Assembly (NCBI RefSeq): GCF_014648115.1
Contig: NZ_BMQM01000001.1
Location: forward strand, 248,001-312,000
Length of the DNA stretch: 64,000 nt
Direction of reading: 5' to 3'
From: Deinococcus seoulensis
GTDB taxonomy: Bacteria > Deinococcota > Deinococci > Deinococcales > Deinococcaceae
In this document: positions 56,086 to 64,000 of the stretch, one piece after another
Layout of the letters: every line of letters starts with the position of its first letter
Numbering within the stretch: position 1 is the first letter of the stretch
Notes under the pieces: generated by a model
Told to the model about the DNA's origin: nothing
The model's database searches: none
Seen by the model: only the letters and a program-made list of their open reading frames with translations
Position numbers and translations under genes: made by a program

Positions 56086-59000
56086 GTTGTGGCTGGTCGT
56101 CTCCAGGCGTTCCAGGTAGGCCGTTCCGCCTTCGAGTTCCGCCTCGAACCCGCCGCCCGCGCCGAACACCAGCGTCTCGGCGAGCGTCTCGCTCATCAGG
56201 TACTCCTGCCAGACTTCGGCGGCCTCGCGGGCGTCGCCCTGAAGGTCCAGGTGCAGGCTGATGCGGTCCTGCACCTCGAACCCGGCCTTCTTGCGGGCGT
56301 CCTGCACGCCGCGCACCAGGTCGCGGGCGAGGCCCTCGAGTTCCAGTTCGCGCGTCAGGGTCGTGTCGAACGCGACGAGGTACCCGGCTTCCTCCTGCGC
56401 CGCGAAACCTTCGGGGGACTGGGCGTCCACGAGGACCTCGTCCGGCCCGAGTTCGAAGCGTTCGCCGGTGGGTGCCACGACCTCGAACTGCTTGCCGTCC
56501 CGGACGAACCGGGCGATCTCGCTGGCGTCGGCGGCGGCCAGCGCGGCGCGGACCTGCGGGACGGCCTTCCCGAACTTCTTGCCCAGCAGTGGCAGGTTGG
56601 GGCGCAGCACGTAACTGACCAGTTCGGCGTACTGGTCGATCAGTTCGACCTCCTTGACGTTCAGTTCCTCCTTGATCTGCTCCGCGAACCGCCCCAGGGC
56701 CTGTGTCTGCTCGGCGCTGCGGGCGCGCAGCATGACTTTCGGCAGCGGCTGACGCTGGCGCAGGCTGGTCTTCCCGCGCACGGCGCGGCCCAGGCTCACG
56801 ACGCGCAGCACGGCGTCCATCTCGCCCACCAGCACGGGCGCAGCCAGCGCCCCGTCCACCACGGGCCACGCGGCGAGGTGCACGCTCTCGGGCGCGCTGT
56901 CGTCCACGCTGCGCACGAGGTTCTGGTACAGCGTCTCGGCCAGGAACGGCGTGAACGGCGCGGTCAGCAGCGTCACGGTCTTCAGCGCGTGGTGCAGCGT
57001 GGCGTACGCGGCAGTGTCCACCGCGCCGTCACCCGCCCAGAAGCGGCGGCGATTGCGCCGCACGTACCAGTTGCTCAGGTCCTCGGTCACGAAGTCCTGA
57101 AGCGCGCGGCTCGCGCCGGTCGGATCGTAGTTCTCCAGGGCGGCCGTCACGGTCTCCACCAGCGCCTGCACCTTCGCCAGCAGCCAGCGGTCCACCTCGG
57201 GCCGGTCGGCGGGGGCGGGCGCGGCACTCAGGTCGGGCCGGTCGAGGTTCGCGTACAGCACGAAGAACGAGTACGTGTTCCACAGCGTCAGGAAGTACGA
57301 GCGGAACGCCTCGCCGACGAGGTTCATGCCGAAGCGGCGGCTCAGTTCGGGCGGCGCGCTGACGTACATGTACCAGCGGGCGGCGTCCGCGCCGTACTGT
57401 TCGAACACGTCCCAGGGGTTCACGACGTTCCCCTTGCTCTTGCTCATCTTCGCGCCCTTCTCGTCCAGGATGTGCCCGGAGCAGATGACGCTCTTGTACG
57501 CCACGGAGTCGAACACCATCGTGCCGATCTGGTGCAGGCTGTTGAACCAGCCGCGCGTCTGGTCGATGGCCTCCGCGATGAAGTCGGCCGGGAAGCCGCC
57601 GTTCTCGAACTTTTCTTTGTTCTCGAAGGGGTAGTGGTGCTGCGCGAAGGGCATGCTGCCGCTGTCGTACCAGACGTCCATCACGTACGGCACGCGCCGG
57701 AAGGTCTTGCCATCTGCCTCGAAGGTGATGTCGTCCACGAACGGCCGGTGCGGGTCGAAGTCGGGTCCCGTCAGTTCGGGGCGGCCGCTCAGTTCGGCCA
57801 GTTCGGCGTAACTGCCGACCACGCGGTACTCGCCGTCCTCGGCCTCCCACACGGGCATCGGTGTGCCCCAGTAACGGTTGCGGGACAGGTTCCAGTCGAT
57901 CAGGTTCTCCAGCCACCCGCCGTAACGGCCGTTGCGGATGTGCGCGGGGTGCCAGTCGATCGTCCCGTTCAGTTCGATCAGGCGTTCTTTCAGGCGGGTG
58001 TTGTTCAGGTACCAGCTCTCGGTCGCGTAGTACATCAGCGGCGTGCCGCAGCGCCAGCAGTGCGGGTAGGCGTGCAGGAAGTTCTTTTCCTTCCACATCA
58101 GGCCGCGCGCGCGCAGGTCGCGGACGATCTCGTTGTTCGCGTCCCGGAAGAACACGCCCGCCCACGGCCCGAAGCGGTGCTTGCCCGTCTCGTCCACACC
58201 CACGATTACCGGGAAGCCGTAGTTGCGGGCCAGCCGCATGTCGTCCTCACCGAAGGCCGGCGCGGTGTGCACGATGCCCGTGCCGTCGCTGTCGGACACG
58301 TAGGTGTCCAGGCCCGACATCCACACGGGCTTGCCTTCCCCCTCGGCCTCGTAGGCCTCGGTGAACAGCGGCTGGTACGCCACGCGCTCCAGCTCGCTGC
58401 CCTTGAAGGTCCTGACGACCTCGGCGTCCTCGCCCAGCACCTCGTTCTTCAGGCTGGCGGCCAGGATCAGCACGTTGCCGTCCTTGTCGCGCGCGGCCAC
58501 GTACTCGAAGTCCGGGTGGATGGCGACGCCCACGTTGTAGGGCAGCGTCCAGGGGGTGGTCGTCCACACCAGGAACGCCGCGCCGTCCTCCAGGCCCAGG
58601 CTGGCCGGGTCGGTCAGGCGGAACGGCACGTACACGCTGGGGTCCTGGATGTCCTTGTAGCCCTCGCTGACCTCGGCGTTGCTCAGGGTCGTGCCGTCCT
58701 TGGGGCAGTACGGCGCCACGCGGAAGCCCTTGTACAGCAGCCCCTTGTCGTTCAGGTTCTTGACGCTCCACCAGATGCTCTCGATGTAGTCCCTGTGCAG
58801 CGTCATGTACGCGTCGTCCAGGTCCACCCAGTAGCCCATGCGCTCGGTGAACCGGCGCCACTCGGCCTCATACTCGAACACGCTGGCGCGGCACTCCGCG
58901 TTGAACCGGTCGATGCCGTACGCCTCGACCTCACGTTTGCTGTTCAGGCCGAGTTTCTTCTCGACACCCAGCTCGACCGGCAGGCCGTGCGTGTCCCAGC

Positions 59001-59271
59001 CGGCCTTGCGCGGCACGTGATAGCCCTGCATGGTCCGGAAACGCGGGAACAGGTCCTTGAACGAGCGGGCCTGCACGTGGTGCACGCCGGGCTGGCCGTT
59101 CGCGGTGGGCGGCCCCTCGAAGAACGTGAAGACAGAGCCGCCTCTGGTCTGTTCCAGCGAGCGTTCGAAGATGCGGCGGTCCTGCCACCACGCCAGGGTG
59201 TCCTGTTCCAGCGCGGGGAAGTTCGGGTTGCCCTGCACGGGCGTGAAGAGGGTCTTCTTGTCGGTGGTCAT
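56083..59271 (-). CDS. ileS: Isoleucyl-tRNA synthetase
   Basis: Charges tRNA-Ile. The 1062-residue class Ia enzyme has the HIGH-equivalent GVHHVQARSFKDLFPRF (about 54-70), the CP1 editing domain (WTTTPWTLPYNVGVAIH; DGTGIVHTAPAFGEDD), and KMSKSKGNVVNPWDVFEQYGAD before the anticodon-binding domain. The extended C-terminus lacks a four-Cys zinc knuckle, which fits the eukaryotic-like IleS2 class often less sensitive to mupirocin (inference). SD GGAG precedes ATG 59271. It follows a cupin gene behind a T-box leader. Confidence 0.96.
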   Translation of the reverse strand: MTTDKKTLFTPVQGNPNFPALEQDTLAWWQDRRIFERSLEQTRGGSVFTFFEGPPTANGQPGVHHVQARSFKDLFPRFRTMQGYHVPRKAGWDTHGLPVELGVEKKLGLNSKREVEAYGIDRFNAECRASVFEYEAEWRRFTERMGYWVDLDDAYMTLHRDYIESIWWSVKNLNDKGLLYKGFRVAPYCPKDGTTLSNAEVSEGYKDIQDPSVYVPFRLTDPASLGLEDGAAFLVWTTTPWTLPYNVGVAIHPDFEYVAARDKDGNVLILAASLKNEVLGEDAEVVRTFKGSELERVAYQPLFTEAYEAEGEGKPVWMSGLDTYVSDSDGTGIVHTAPAFGEDDMRLARNYGFPVIVGVDETGKHRFGPWAGVFFRDANNEIVRDLRARGLMWKEKNFLHAYPHCWRCGTPLMYYATESWYLNNTRLKERLIELNGTIDWHPAHIRNGRYGGWLENLIDWNLSRNRYWGTPMPVWEAEDGEYRVVGSYAELAELSGRPELTGPDFDPHRPFVDDITFEADGKTFRRVPYVMDVWYDSGSMPFAQHHYPFENKEKFENGGFPADFIAEAIDQTRGWFNSLHQIGTMVFDSVAYKSVICSGHILDEKGAKMSKSKGNVVNPWDVFEQYGADAARWYMYVSAPPELSRRFGMNLVGEAFRSYFLTLWNTYSFFVLYANLDRPDLSAAPAPADRPEVDRWLLAKVQALVETVTAALENYDPTGASRALQDFVTEDLSNWYVRRNRRRFWAGDGAVDTAAYATLHHALKTVTLLTAPFTPFLAETLYQNLVRSVDDSAPESVHLAAWPVVDGALAAPVLVGEMDAVLRVVSLGRAVRGKTSLRQRQPLPKVMLRARSAEQTQALGRFAEQIKEELNVKEVELIDQYAELVSYVLRPNLPLLGKKFGKAVPQVRAALAAADASEIARFVRDGKQFEVVAPTGERFELGPDEVLVDAQSPEGFAAQEEAGYLVAFDTTLTRELELEGLARDLVRGVQDARKKAGFEVQDRISLHLDLQGDAREAAEVWQEYLMSETLAETLVFGAGGGFEAELEGGTAYLERLETTSHN

Positions 59272-59392
59272 GTGATCTCCAGAAGGGGGGTGTGGGCTGC
59301 GGGTGCGGGCCGGAGGCGGGGGTCACCCGCGCCCGGATCGGCGGGCCGGGCAGGACGGGGCAGAGGAGAAGGCGGGGTCATCGGGGTCAGGG

Positions 59393-59737
59393 CTAGTCGA
59401 CGATGAACAGCGTGGCCCCCTGCTGCGTGCTCGACCGGTGCGGTTCGGCGTGGTCGGCCACCTGATAAGACTCGCCGGGGCGCAGGGTGAAGGTCCGCCC
59501 GTCGGCCAGTTCGGTGTCCAGCTGCCCGGCCAGCACGAGCAGGACATGGCCCTTCTCGCACCAGTGGTCTGCCAGATACCCGGCGGAGTACTCGACCATC
59601 CGCACGCGCACGGGTCCGCCCGGCCCGGCCCCGAACTGCCGGGTGCGCCACAGGGCCACGCCGCGCTCGCCCGGATGTTCGGTCACGGGCACGTCGGCCC
59701 AGGTGGTCACCCCGAAGGGAATGTCGGTCAGGTGCAT
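59393..59737 (-). CDS. DHCW-motif cupin protein in the ileS operon
   Basis: A 114-residue single-domain cupin. The motif DHWCEKGHVLLVLAGQL (about 57-73) and a second strand set (LRPGESYQVADHAEPHRSS) build the barrel; His/Glu residues could bind a metal, but the second motif lacks a clear full ligand set. ATG 59737 has GGAGG 8 nt upstream. It is the first gene after the T-box and lies 121 bp before ileS, so uncharged tRNA-Ile probably controls both. Function unknown. Confidence 0.82.
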   Translation of the reverse strand: MHLTDIPFGVTTWADVPVTEHPGERGVALWRTRQFGAGPGGPVRVRMVEYSAGYLADHWCEKGHVLLVLAGQLDTELADGRTFTLRPGESYQVADHAEPHRSSTQQGATLFIVD

Positions 59738-59763
59738 ACGGGTGGCCTCCGGGGCACTGGGAA

Positions 59764-59838
59764 GGGGGGCGGCGCGTCTCGGCGGTCGGTGTGTCCCGTG
59801 AACGGGGACGCACTTCGTGCTGGGACGCGCCGCCCCCC
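59764..59838 (-). terminator. Long GC-rich attenuator hairpin below the T-box
   Basis: GGGGGGCGGCGCGTC (59764-59778) and GACGCGCCGCCCCCC (59824-59838), read on the plus strand, pair perfectly over 15 bp; a smaller hairpin lies within the 45-nt loop. It directly follows the T-box and precedes the cupin SD by 13 nt. Its transcribed 3' side is TTCCC, so it is U-poor. Termination is the likely role, but blocking ribosome access cannot be excluded. Confidence 0.75.
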
Positions 59839-60092
59839 TGGGGAGTGCGGTGCGTGGTACCACCCAACTTCACTGCCCGTCCGGGCAGCCTCGTTGCAGG
59901 TCCCTCTGTCGGGGGGCGTCCGGACGGTTCTACTGATCCCCGGAGTGGGGGGTTCTTCCGTCTGCGCGGGAGGTGATCTTCGCGGCTCGCGGCTGGCGTC
60001 AGGCTCTCACCGTCCCTGACTCGCTCGTGCTGCCCTGCGCGCCCTACTGTCCTCACGGTCGCTTCGTGATTGTCTCACCCCAGTGTGGGGCT
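59839..60092 (-). ncRNA. T-box riboswitch, isoleucine type
   Basis: Read on the minus strand, the leader ends with GAAGTTGGGTGGTACCACG (plus 59851-59870 holds its core), the T-box antiterminator motif whose UGG pairs with the NCCA end of uncharged tRNA. Upstream, the specifier region reads GCGAAGATCACC with ATC (plus 59975-59977), an isoleucine codon. GAGGACAGTAG near the 5' end resembles stem I distal elements. Position before the cupin-ileS operon agrees. It should lower the attenuator's effect when tRNA-Ile is uncharged. Confidence 0.88.
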
Positions 60093-60098
60093 GCGCTC

Positions 60099-60127
60099 AT
60101 GGTAGGGCGGCAGGCTGGTCCGGTCAA
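60099..60127 (-). promoter_or_regulatory. Promoter of the T-box-cupin-ileS transcript
   Basis: On the minus strand TTGACC (60122-60127) and TACCAT (60099-60104) are separated by exactly 17 bp, one of the best housekeeping promoters in the window; transcription would start near 60092 at the head of the T-box. Confidence 0.75.
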
Positions 60128-60256
60128 CGTGCGCCGCAACCGCGCGCCGGGCAGGGTATGCTGAAAGCCGTTTCGTGTCGCTGTCTCCTTCATCCGGTCT
60201 GCGCGTGGCCCTCCGGCGGCCGCAGGTGTTTACAATCATTGCCAGGGAGAACGTTT

Positions 60257-60352
60257 ATGGATTTCTTTATCAATACTGCTGTCACCGCACCGGGCCGCGC
60301 CGAACGCGCCGCCCGCACGGGTCTGGCCGCCGGGGGTGAGGTCAAGCAGTGA
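60257..60352 (+). CDS. 31-residue leader peptide ORF ahead of rho
   Basis: TACAAT (60231-60236) is a strong -10 box; AGGGAGA (60244-60250) is an SD for ATG 60257. The ORF reads MDFFINTAVTAPGRAERAAR and ends GLAAGGEVKQ, its TGA overlapping the rho GTG 60349. E. coli rho is also preceded by a leader ORF of about this size (rhoL), within the region where Rho autoregulates. The peptide sequence is not related as far as I can see; the coupling suggests a similar regulatory place (inference). Confidence 0.65.
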   Translation: MDFFINTAVTAPGRAERAARTGLAAGGEVKQ

Positions 60353-61626
60353 CCGACCCAACCCGCACTGGCCTGCCCTTTCACGAACTTCAACAGAAGA
60401 TCCTGCCCGAACTGCACCTGATTGCCGCCGGGTACGGCATCGAGAACTACCGCAAACTGAAGAAAGACACCCTGGCGCTCGCCATCATGGAGCACCAGGC
60501 GGACGCCGAGGGGCAACTGCTGGCCCGCGGGTTCCTGGAAATCAGCGCCGACGGGTACGGCTTCCTGCAGGCCGACCTGCTGGACCCGAACAGCCGCACC
60601 GTGATCATCACGGCCGGACTGATCAAGCAGTTCCACCTGCGGACCGGTGACGAGATCATCGGCCGGGCCCGCAAACCCCGCGAGAACGAACGCTTCGGCT
60701 CTCTCGTGCAGGTGGAGGCCGTCAACGGCCTGGACCCCGAGACGGCCCGCCGCCGCCCGCGCTTCGATGACCTGACCCCTACCTTCCCCGAGGTGCAACT
60801 GGTCATGGAAGACCCCAGCATGGACGATGGCCTGAGCCTGCGCGTCGTGGACCTGCTGGTGCCGATCGGGCGGGGGCAGCGCGCCCTGATCGTCGCGCCG
60901 CCCAAGGCCGGGAAGACGACCCTGCTGAAGAAGATCGCGAACTCCATCGTCAAGAACTACCCGGACGTGACCGTGATGGTCCTGCTGGTCGACGAACGCC
61001 CGGAGGAAGTCACGGACTTCCGCGAGAGCGTGCAGGGTGCGCAGGTGATCGCCAGTACCTTCGACGAGCCGCCGCAGCATCACGTGCGCGTCGCGGAGTT
61101 CGTGCACGAACGCGCCCGCCGCATCGTCGAGGAAGGCGGGCACGTGGTGATCCTGCTGGACTCCATCACCCGACTGGCCCGCGCGAACAACCTCGTCACC
61201 CCGCCCACCGGCCGCACCCTGTCCGGCGGTCTGGACAGCAACGCGCTGCACTGGCCCAAACGCTTCCTGGGCGCGGCCCGCAACATCCGCGAGGGCGGCA
61301 GCCTGACCATCCTGGCCACCGCGCTCGTCGAGACGGGCAGCCGCATGGACGACGTGATCTTCGAGGAATTCAAGGGCACCGGCAACGCGGAACTCGTGCT
61401 GTCGCGCCGCCTCGAGGAACGCCGCATCTTCCCGGCGCTGGACATCCTGAAGTCCGGCACGCGCCGCGAGGAACTGCTGCTGCAACCCGAGGTACTGAAG
61501 AAGATGTGGCTGCTGCGCAAGGTCATCAGCGATATGGACCCGGCGGACGCCATGGAAATGCTGCTGTCCCGCATGGGTAAAACCCGGAACAACGTCGAAT
61601 TCCTGCAGGGCCTCGCCGGCGGTTGA
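60349..61626 (+). CDS. rho: Transcription termination factor Rho
   Basis: Hexameric RNA helicase, 425 residues. N-terminal domain (FHELQQKILPELHLIAAGYGIENYRKLKKDTL) and cold-shock-like RNA-binding fold (GFLEISADGYGFLQADLL); P-loop APPKAGKTTLLKKIA (about 184-198), Walker B region VVILLDSITRLARANN, Q-loop and R-loop GTGNAELVLSRRLEERRIFPALD. Compact, without a long insertion in the N-terminal part. GTG 60349 overlaps the leader ORF. Rho is relevant here because many genes in this window lack U-rich terminators. Confidence 0.97.
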   Translation: MTDPTRTGLPFHELQQKILPELHLIAAGYGIENYRKLKKDTLALAIMEHQADAEGQLLARGFLEISADGYGFLQADLLDPNSRTVIITAGLIKQFHLRTGDEIIGRARKPRENERFGSLVQVEAVNGLDPETARRRPRFDDLTPTFPEVQLVMEDPSMDDGLSLRVVDLLVPIGRGQRALIVAPPKAGKTTLLKKIANSIVKNYPDVTVMVLLVDERPEEVTDFRESVQGAQVIASTFDEPPQHHVRVAEFVHERARRIVEEGGHVVILLDSITRLARANNLVTPPTGRTLSGGLDSNALHWPKRFLGAARNIREGGSLTILATALVETGSRMDDVIFEEFKGTGNAELVLSRRLEERRIFPALDILKSGTRREELLLQPEVLKKMWLLRKVISDMDPADAMEMLLSRMGKTRNNVEFLQGLAGG

Positions 61627-61657
61627 CGTTGTCTATTCTCGACTCTGGAGTTCACAC

Positions 61658-63028
61658 TTGCCTTTTCCCTTTCCCCGCGGCCTGACCTTCCGGGCCGCCG
61701 TGACCGGCGCGCTGCTACTGGCCGCCACGACCGCCCACGCCCAGCAGGCCACGCCCCTCGAGCAGCTGCTCTCGCCGCTGCAACCGAACCTGCAGGCCCC
61801 GGCCGACCTGACCCTGGACCGCGCGCCCCGCAGCCTGGACATCGTGACCGACGGTCAGACGACCGAGGCCGAGGTCGCGCGCCGCTACGGCGTCACGGCC
61901 GGAGCCGTGACCGTCACGGACAAACGCGCCGGGCTGCGCTTCGTGCGCGTGACCCTCGCGGACCGTGATTCGGCGCGGCAGCCGCAGCGGCCCGCCACGG
62001 TCGTGCGGTACGTCGTGCGGCCCGGCGACACCATGGCCCGCGTGGCGAACCGGTTCGGGATCACGCTGGTGGACCTGCTGAGCGTGAACCTGAGCCGCAA
62101 GAGCCTCGACCGCCTGAACGCCGGGGCCGTCCTGAACGTCCCCACCCGCGAGACGGGTCTGCTGGTGCGCATCAAGCCCGGTCAGTCGGCGCTGTCCCTG
62201 ATCGCCGGGTACGGCGCGGACATCGTGGCGACCGCCCGCGCGAACGACGTGCTGCCCACCGAGTTGCAGGTCGGTGACCTGCTGCTGCTGCCGGGCATCC
62301 GCGCCGAGAGTTTCGCGCAGACCCTCGCCAGGAAACGCGAGGCCGAACGCCAGGCTGCCCTGGCCGCCGAACGGCAGCGCCGCTACGACGCGTACCTCGC
62401 GCAGAAGAAGCAGAAGGAACGCGAGCGTCTGGAAGCCAAGTACGCCGCGCAGAAGAAGTACGAGGAGTACCTCGCCTGGAAATCCAGCCCCGAACGGCAG
62501 GCCAGGATCGAGGCGTACGAACGGCAGGCGCAGTACGAGGCGGCCCAGGCGGCCAGGAAGGCCCGCGAGACGGCCGCCGCGCAGGCCGCCCAGGCCAGTG
62601 CCCAGGCCACCCGGCAGGGGTCCGTGGCGGCGGCCAGCAGCGGTTCCCGCTCCGGGCTGGCGTGGCCGATGCGGTCGTACCGCATCACCAGCCGGTACGC
62701 GGAACGTGACATCGCCTTCCACCAGCAGGTGTTCCACGGTGGCGTGGACCTCGCGGCACCCTACGGCACGCCCATCTACGCGGCGTCCGCCGGGACGGTC
62801 ACCGAGAGCCGCTACGGCGCGTTCGGTCTGAACGTGTACACCACGAGCGGGGACAGCACCCTGATCTACGGGCACATGAGCCGCACGGCCGTCTCGGCCG
62901 GTCAGCGCGTCGCGCAGGGGCAACTGCTGGGGTACGTGGGCTGCACCGGCGTGTGCACCGGCCCGCACCTGCACTTCGAGGTGCGGATCGGCGGGCGTAC
63001 CGTGGACCCGCTGGGCATGCTGCCGTGA
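61658..63028 (+). CDS. LysM-M23 peptidoglycan endopeptidase (possibly NlpD/EnvC-like)
   Basis: A 456-residue exported protein: signal peptide (about 1-27, ends AHAQ), LysM (YVVRPGDTMARVANRFGITLVDLLSVN, about 115-145) and a second weaker LysM (VRIKPGQSALSLIAGYGADIV), an Arg/Lys/Glu/Ala coiled coil (about 220-315), then M23 with HGGVDLAAPYGTPIYAASAGTV and GPHLHFEVRIGG. The zinc ligands His..Asp and HxH are kept, so it may be an active endopeptidase. The start is TTG 61658 with GGAG upstream. It overlaps the response regulator gene by GTGA. Confidence 0.9.
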   Translation: MPFPFPRGLTFRAAVTGALLLAATTAHAQQATPLEQLLSPLQPNLQAPADLTLDRAPRSLDIVTDGQTTEAEVARRYGVTAGAVTVTDKRAGLRFVRVTLADRDSARQPQRPATVVRYVVRPGDTMARVANRFGITLVDLLSVNLSRKSLDRLNAGAVLNVPTRETGLLVRIKPGQSALSLIAGYGADIVATARANDVLPTELQVGDLLLLPGIRAESFAQTLARKREAERQAALAAERQRRYDAYLAQKKQKERERLEAKYAAQKKYEEYLAWKSSPERQARIEAYERQAQYEAAQAARKARETAAAQAAQASAQATRQGSVAAASSGSRSGLAWPMRSYRITSRYAERDIAFHQQVFHGGVDLAAPYGTPIYAASAGTVTESRYGAFGLNVYTTSGDSTLIYGHMSRTAVSAGQRVAQGQLLGYVGCTGVCTGPHLHFEVRIGGRTVDPLGMLP

Positions 63029-63456
63029 CCCTCTCCGGGCCGCGTCTGCACCTGCTGGTCGTGGACGACGAGGAGCAGATCCTGGAACTGCTGGACCTGA
63101 CGCTGTCCATGCAGGGCTTTCACGTGACGCCCGCCCCGAGCGGCCCGGCCGCGCTGCGGTTGCTGCGGACCGCGCCGGTCGAGGTGATCGTCATGGACGT
63201 CCTGATGACCCCCTGGGACGGGTTCGACACGGTGCGCCGCATGGCCGATCAGCGTCAGGCGGACAACGCGGCGGACCCCACGGCGGCCGCGCCGTTGCCG
63301 CCCGTGGTGTTCCTGTCCGGGCTGGCCCGCCCGTCCGTGATGCCGGAACTGGGGGACGGCGTGCTGTCCGAGTACCTGGTCAAGCCTTTCCGTCCGTCGC
63401 AGCTGGTCGAGGTGATCGAGCGGGTGCGGCTGCGCTGGGAGCAACTGTACGGCTGA
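63025..63456 (+). CDS. Stand-alone response-regulator receiver protein
   Basis: A 143-residue receiver domain without output: acidic VVDDEE, phospho-acceptor Asp58 (VIVMDVLM), Thr/Ser in FLSGLARP and Lys in YLVKPFRP. A 16-residue Ala/Asp/Pro-rich insertion ([13 protein letters not shown]) lies in the middle. It probably passes phosphate or binds a partner protein. GTG 63025 overlaps the M23 gene. No cognate kinase is in view. Confidence 0.88.
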   Translation: MTLSGPRLHLLVVDDEEQILELLDLTLSMQGFHVTPAPSGPAALRLLRTAPVEVIVMDVLMTPWDGFDTVRRMADQRQADNAADPTAAAPLPPVVFLSGLARPSVMPELGDGVLSEYLVKPFRPSQLVEVIERVRLRWEQLYG

Positions 63457-63517
63457 CCCGGACCCCGGGCGGAGTACCCGGCACCCCCCACTCCCGACTG
63501 ACCCCATTCACTCCCTG

Positions 63518-63556
63518 AATCTGACCCTTCCCCTGGGGTCAGATTCGTCCTATGGT
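63518..63556 (+). promoter_or_regulatory. pdxS promoter with a 10-bp inverted repeat
   Basis: AATCTGACCC (63518-63527) and GGGTCAGATT (63536-63545) are perfect inverted repeats just upstream of TATGGT (63551-63556), which lies 6 nt before ATG 63563. The palindrome covers the expected -35 area, suggesting an operator; it could alternatively be a terminator for the upstream gene, though the distance and lack of a T run make this weaker. Confidence 0.55.
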
Positions 63557-63562
63557 CTGGGC

Positions 63563-64000
63563 ATGACCGAAGCGAACACCGGCACTCCCGCCCTGAAGCA
63601 GGGCTTCGCAGAAATGTTCAAGGGCGGCGTCATCATGGACGTCGTGACCGCCGAGCAGGCCCGCATCGCCGAGGCCGCCGGCGCGACCGCCGTGATGGCC
63701 CTTGAACGCGTCCCGGCCGACATCCGCCAGGACGGCGGCGTGGCCCGCATGAGCGACCCCAAGATGATCAAGGAGATCATCGGTGCTGTGACCATCCCCG
63801 TCATGGCCAAGGTCCGCATCGGGCACATCGTTGAAGCGCAGATCCTTCAGGCGCTCGGTGTGGACTTCATCGACGAGTCCGAAGTCCTGACCCCCGCCGA
63901 CGACCAGTTCCACATCCTCAAGCACGACTTCAAGGTCCCGTTCGTGTGCGGCGCCAAGAACCTCGGCGAGGCCCTGCGCCGCGTCGGCGAGGGCGCCAGC
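63563..64000 (+). CDS. pdxS: Pyridoxal 5'-phosphate synthase subunit PdxS (3' partial)
   Basis: Builds PLP from ribose 5-phosphate, glyceraldehyde 3-phosphate and ammonia, with PdxT supplying the ammonia. The first 146 residues are visible: [20 protein letters not shown] (Asp for ribose binding), [21 protein letters not shown] (catalytic-site Lys follows in PKMIKEII), [16 protein letters not shown] with the Schiff-base Lys, and [13 protein letters not shown]. The reading frame continues beyond the window; pdxT would be expected next. Leaderless start. Confidence 0.96.
   Translation, partial: MTEANTGTPALKQGFAEMFKGGVIMDVVTAEQARIAEAAGATAVMALERVPADIRQDGGVARMSDPKMIKEIIGAVTIPVMAKVRIGHIVEAQILQALGVDFIDESEVLTPADDQFHILKHDFKVPFVCGAKNLGEALRRVGEGAS

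Noticed and set aside
59272..59392. Possible regulatory RNA between the cupin and ileS
   Set aside because: The 121 bp are G-rich and contain only the ileS SD; no stable conserved-looking structure could be identified.
55939..59406. 1155-codon open frame opposite ileS
   Set aside because: It is antisense to a complete IleRS with all signature motifs. Its residues are Val/Ala/Gly/His/Gln-rich as expected for the complement of GC-rich codons, and part of it reads through repeat copy J.

Overview
The window is chromosomal DNA from a Deinococcus species, or a very close relative. The base composition is very GC-rich. Most isolated genes start directly after a TANNNT -10 hexamer with no room for a Shine-Dalgarno site (leaderless mRNA). 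The gene set also fits the genus: bacillithiol synthase BshA, a eukaryotic-like IleRS under a T-box, RpoD with an Ala/Pro/Lys-rich N-terminal tail, and a DUF4129-MoxR-DUF58 operon. Gene density is very high and neighbouring genes often overlap by ATGA or GTGA.

Layout. 1-6.4 kb: small unknown genes, a DJ-1/PfpI protein lacking its usual Cys, ligA, then an Asp23/Gls24 protein-nusB-folD-DUF212 chain. 6.6-16.2 kb: a GH13 amylase, ispG, two small acetyltransferase or unknown clusters, an M55 D-aminopeptidase divergent from map, a pentapeptide-repeat protein, and a secreted lipoprotein closely resembling PET hydrolases/cutinases. 16.4-20.4 kb: potABCD spermidine/putrescine transporter with two large palindromes between its genes. 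20.4-30.5 kb: peroxiredoxin, lepA, M28 peptidase, a lipoprotein gene split by a repeat element, a GNAT, rnhB, an RsmC-like methyltransferase and rpoD. 30.7-34.3 kb: DUF4129-MoxR-DUF58. 35.4-42.4 kb, minus strand: division and cell-wall cluster murG-murC-murB-ftsQ-ftsA-ftsZ. 42.5-50.3 kb: AIM24 protein, a truncated UvrA-like pseudogene, an aminotransferase, a two-component system, YbjN, RlpA-like protein and an M24 peptidase. 50.4-56 kb: sucCD, a small exported protein, bshA, degV. 56-60.1 kb: ileS and a cupin gene behind a T-box leader. 60.2-64 kb: a small leader ORF, rho, a LysM-M23 peptidase, a response regulator and the start of pdxS.

The most notable content is a dispersed, non-autonomous palindromic element of about 134 bp. 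Seven copies are full length, one is internally deleted and three are fragments. Each full copy has terminal inverted repeats, two internal hairpins with paired base changes between copies, and a 3-bp flank that is always TGA on one strand or the other. The flank often is the stop codon of the neighbouring gene. One copy split an ATGA stop/start overlap and regenerated both the stop and the start codon. Another landed in frame inside a lipoprotein signal peptide. Two other short repeat families occur, one in the pot operon and one behind ybjN and bshA. No transposase gene, CRISPR array, rRNA or tRNA was seen.
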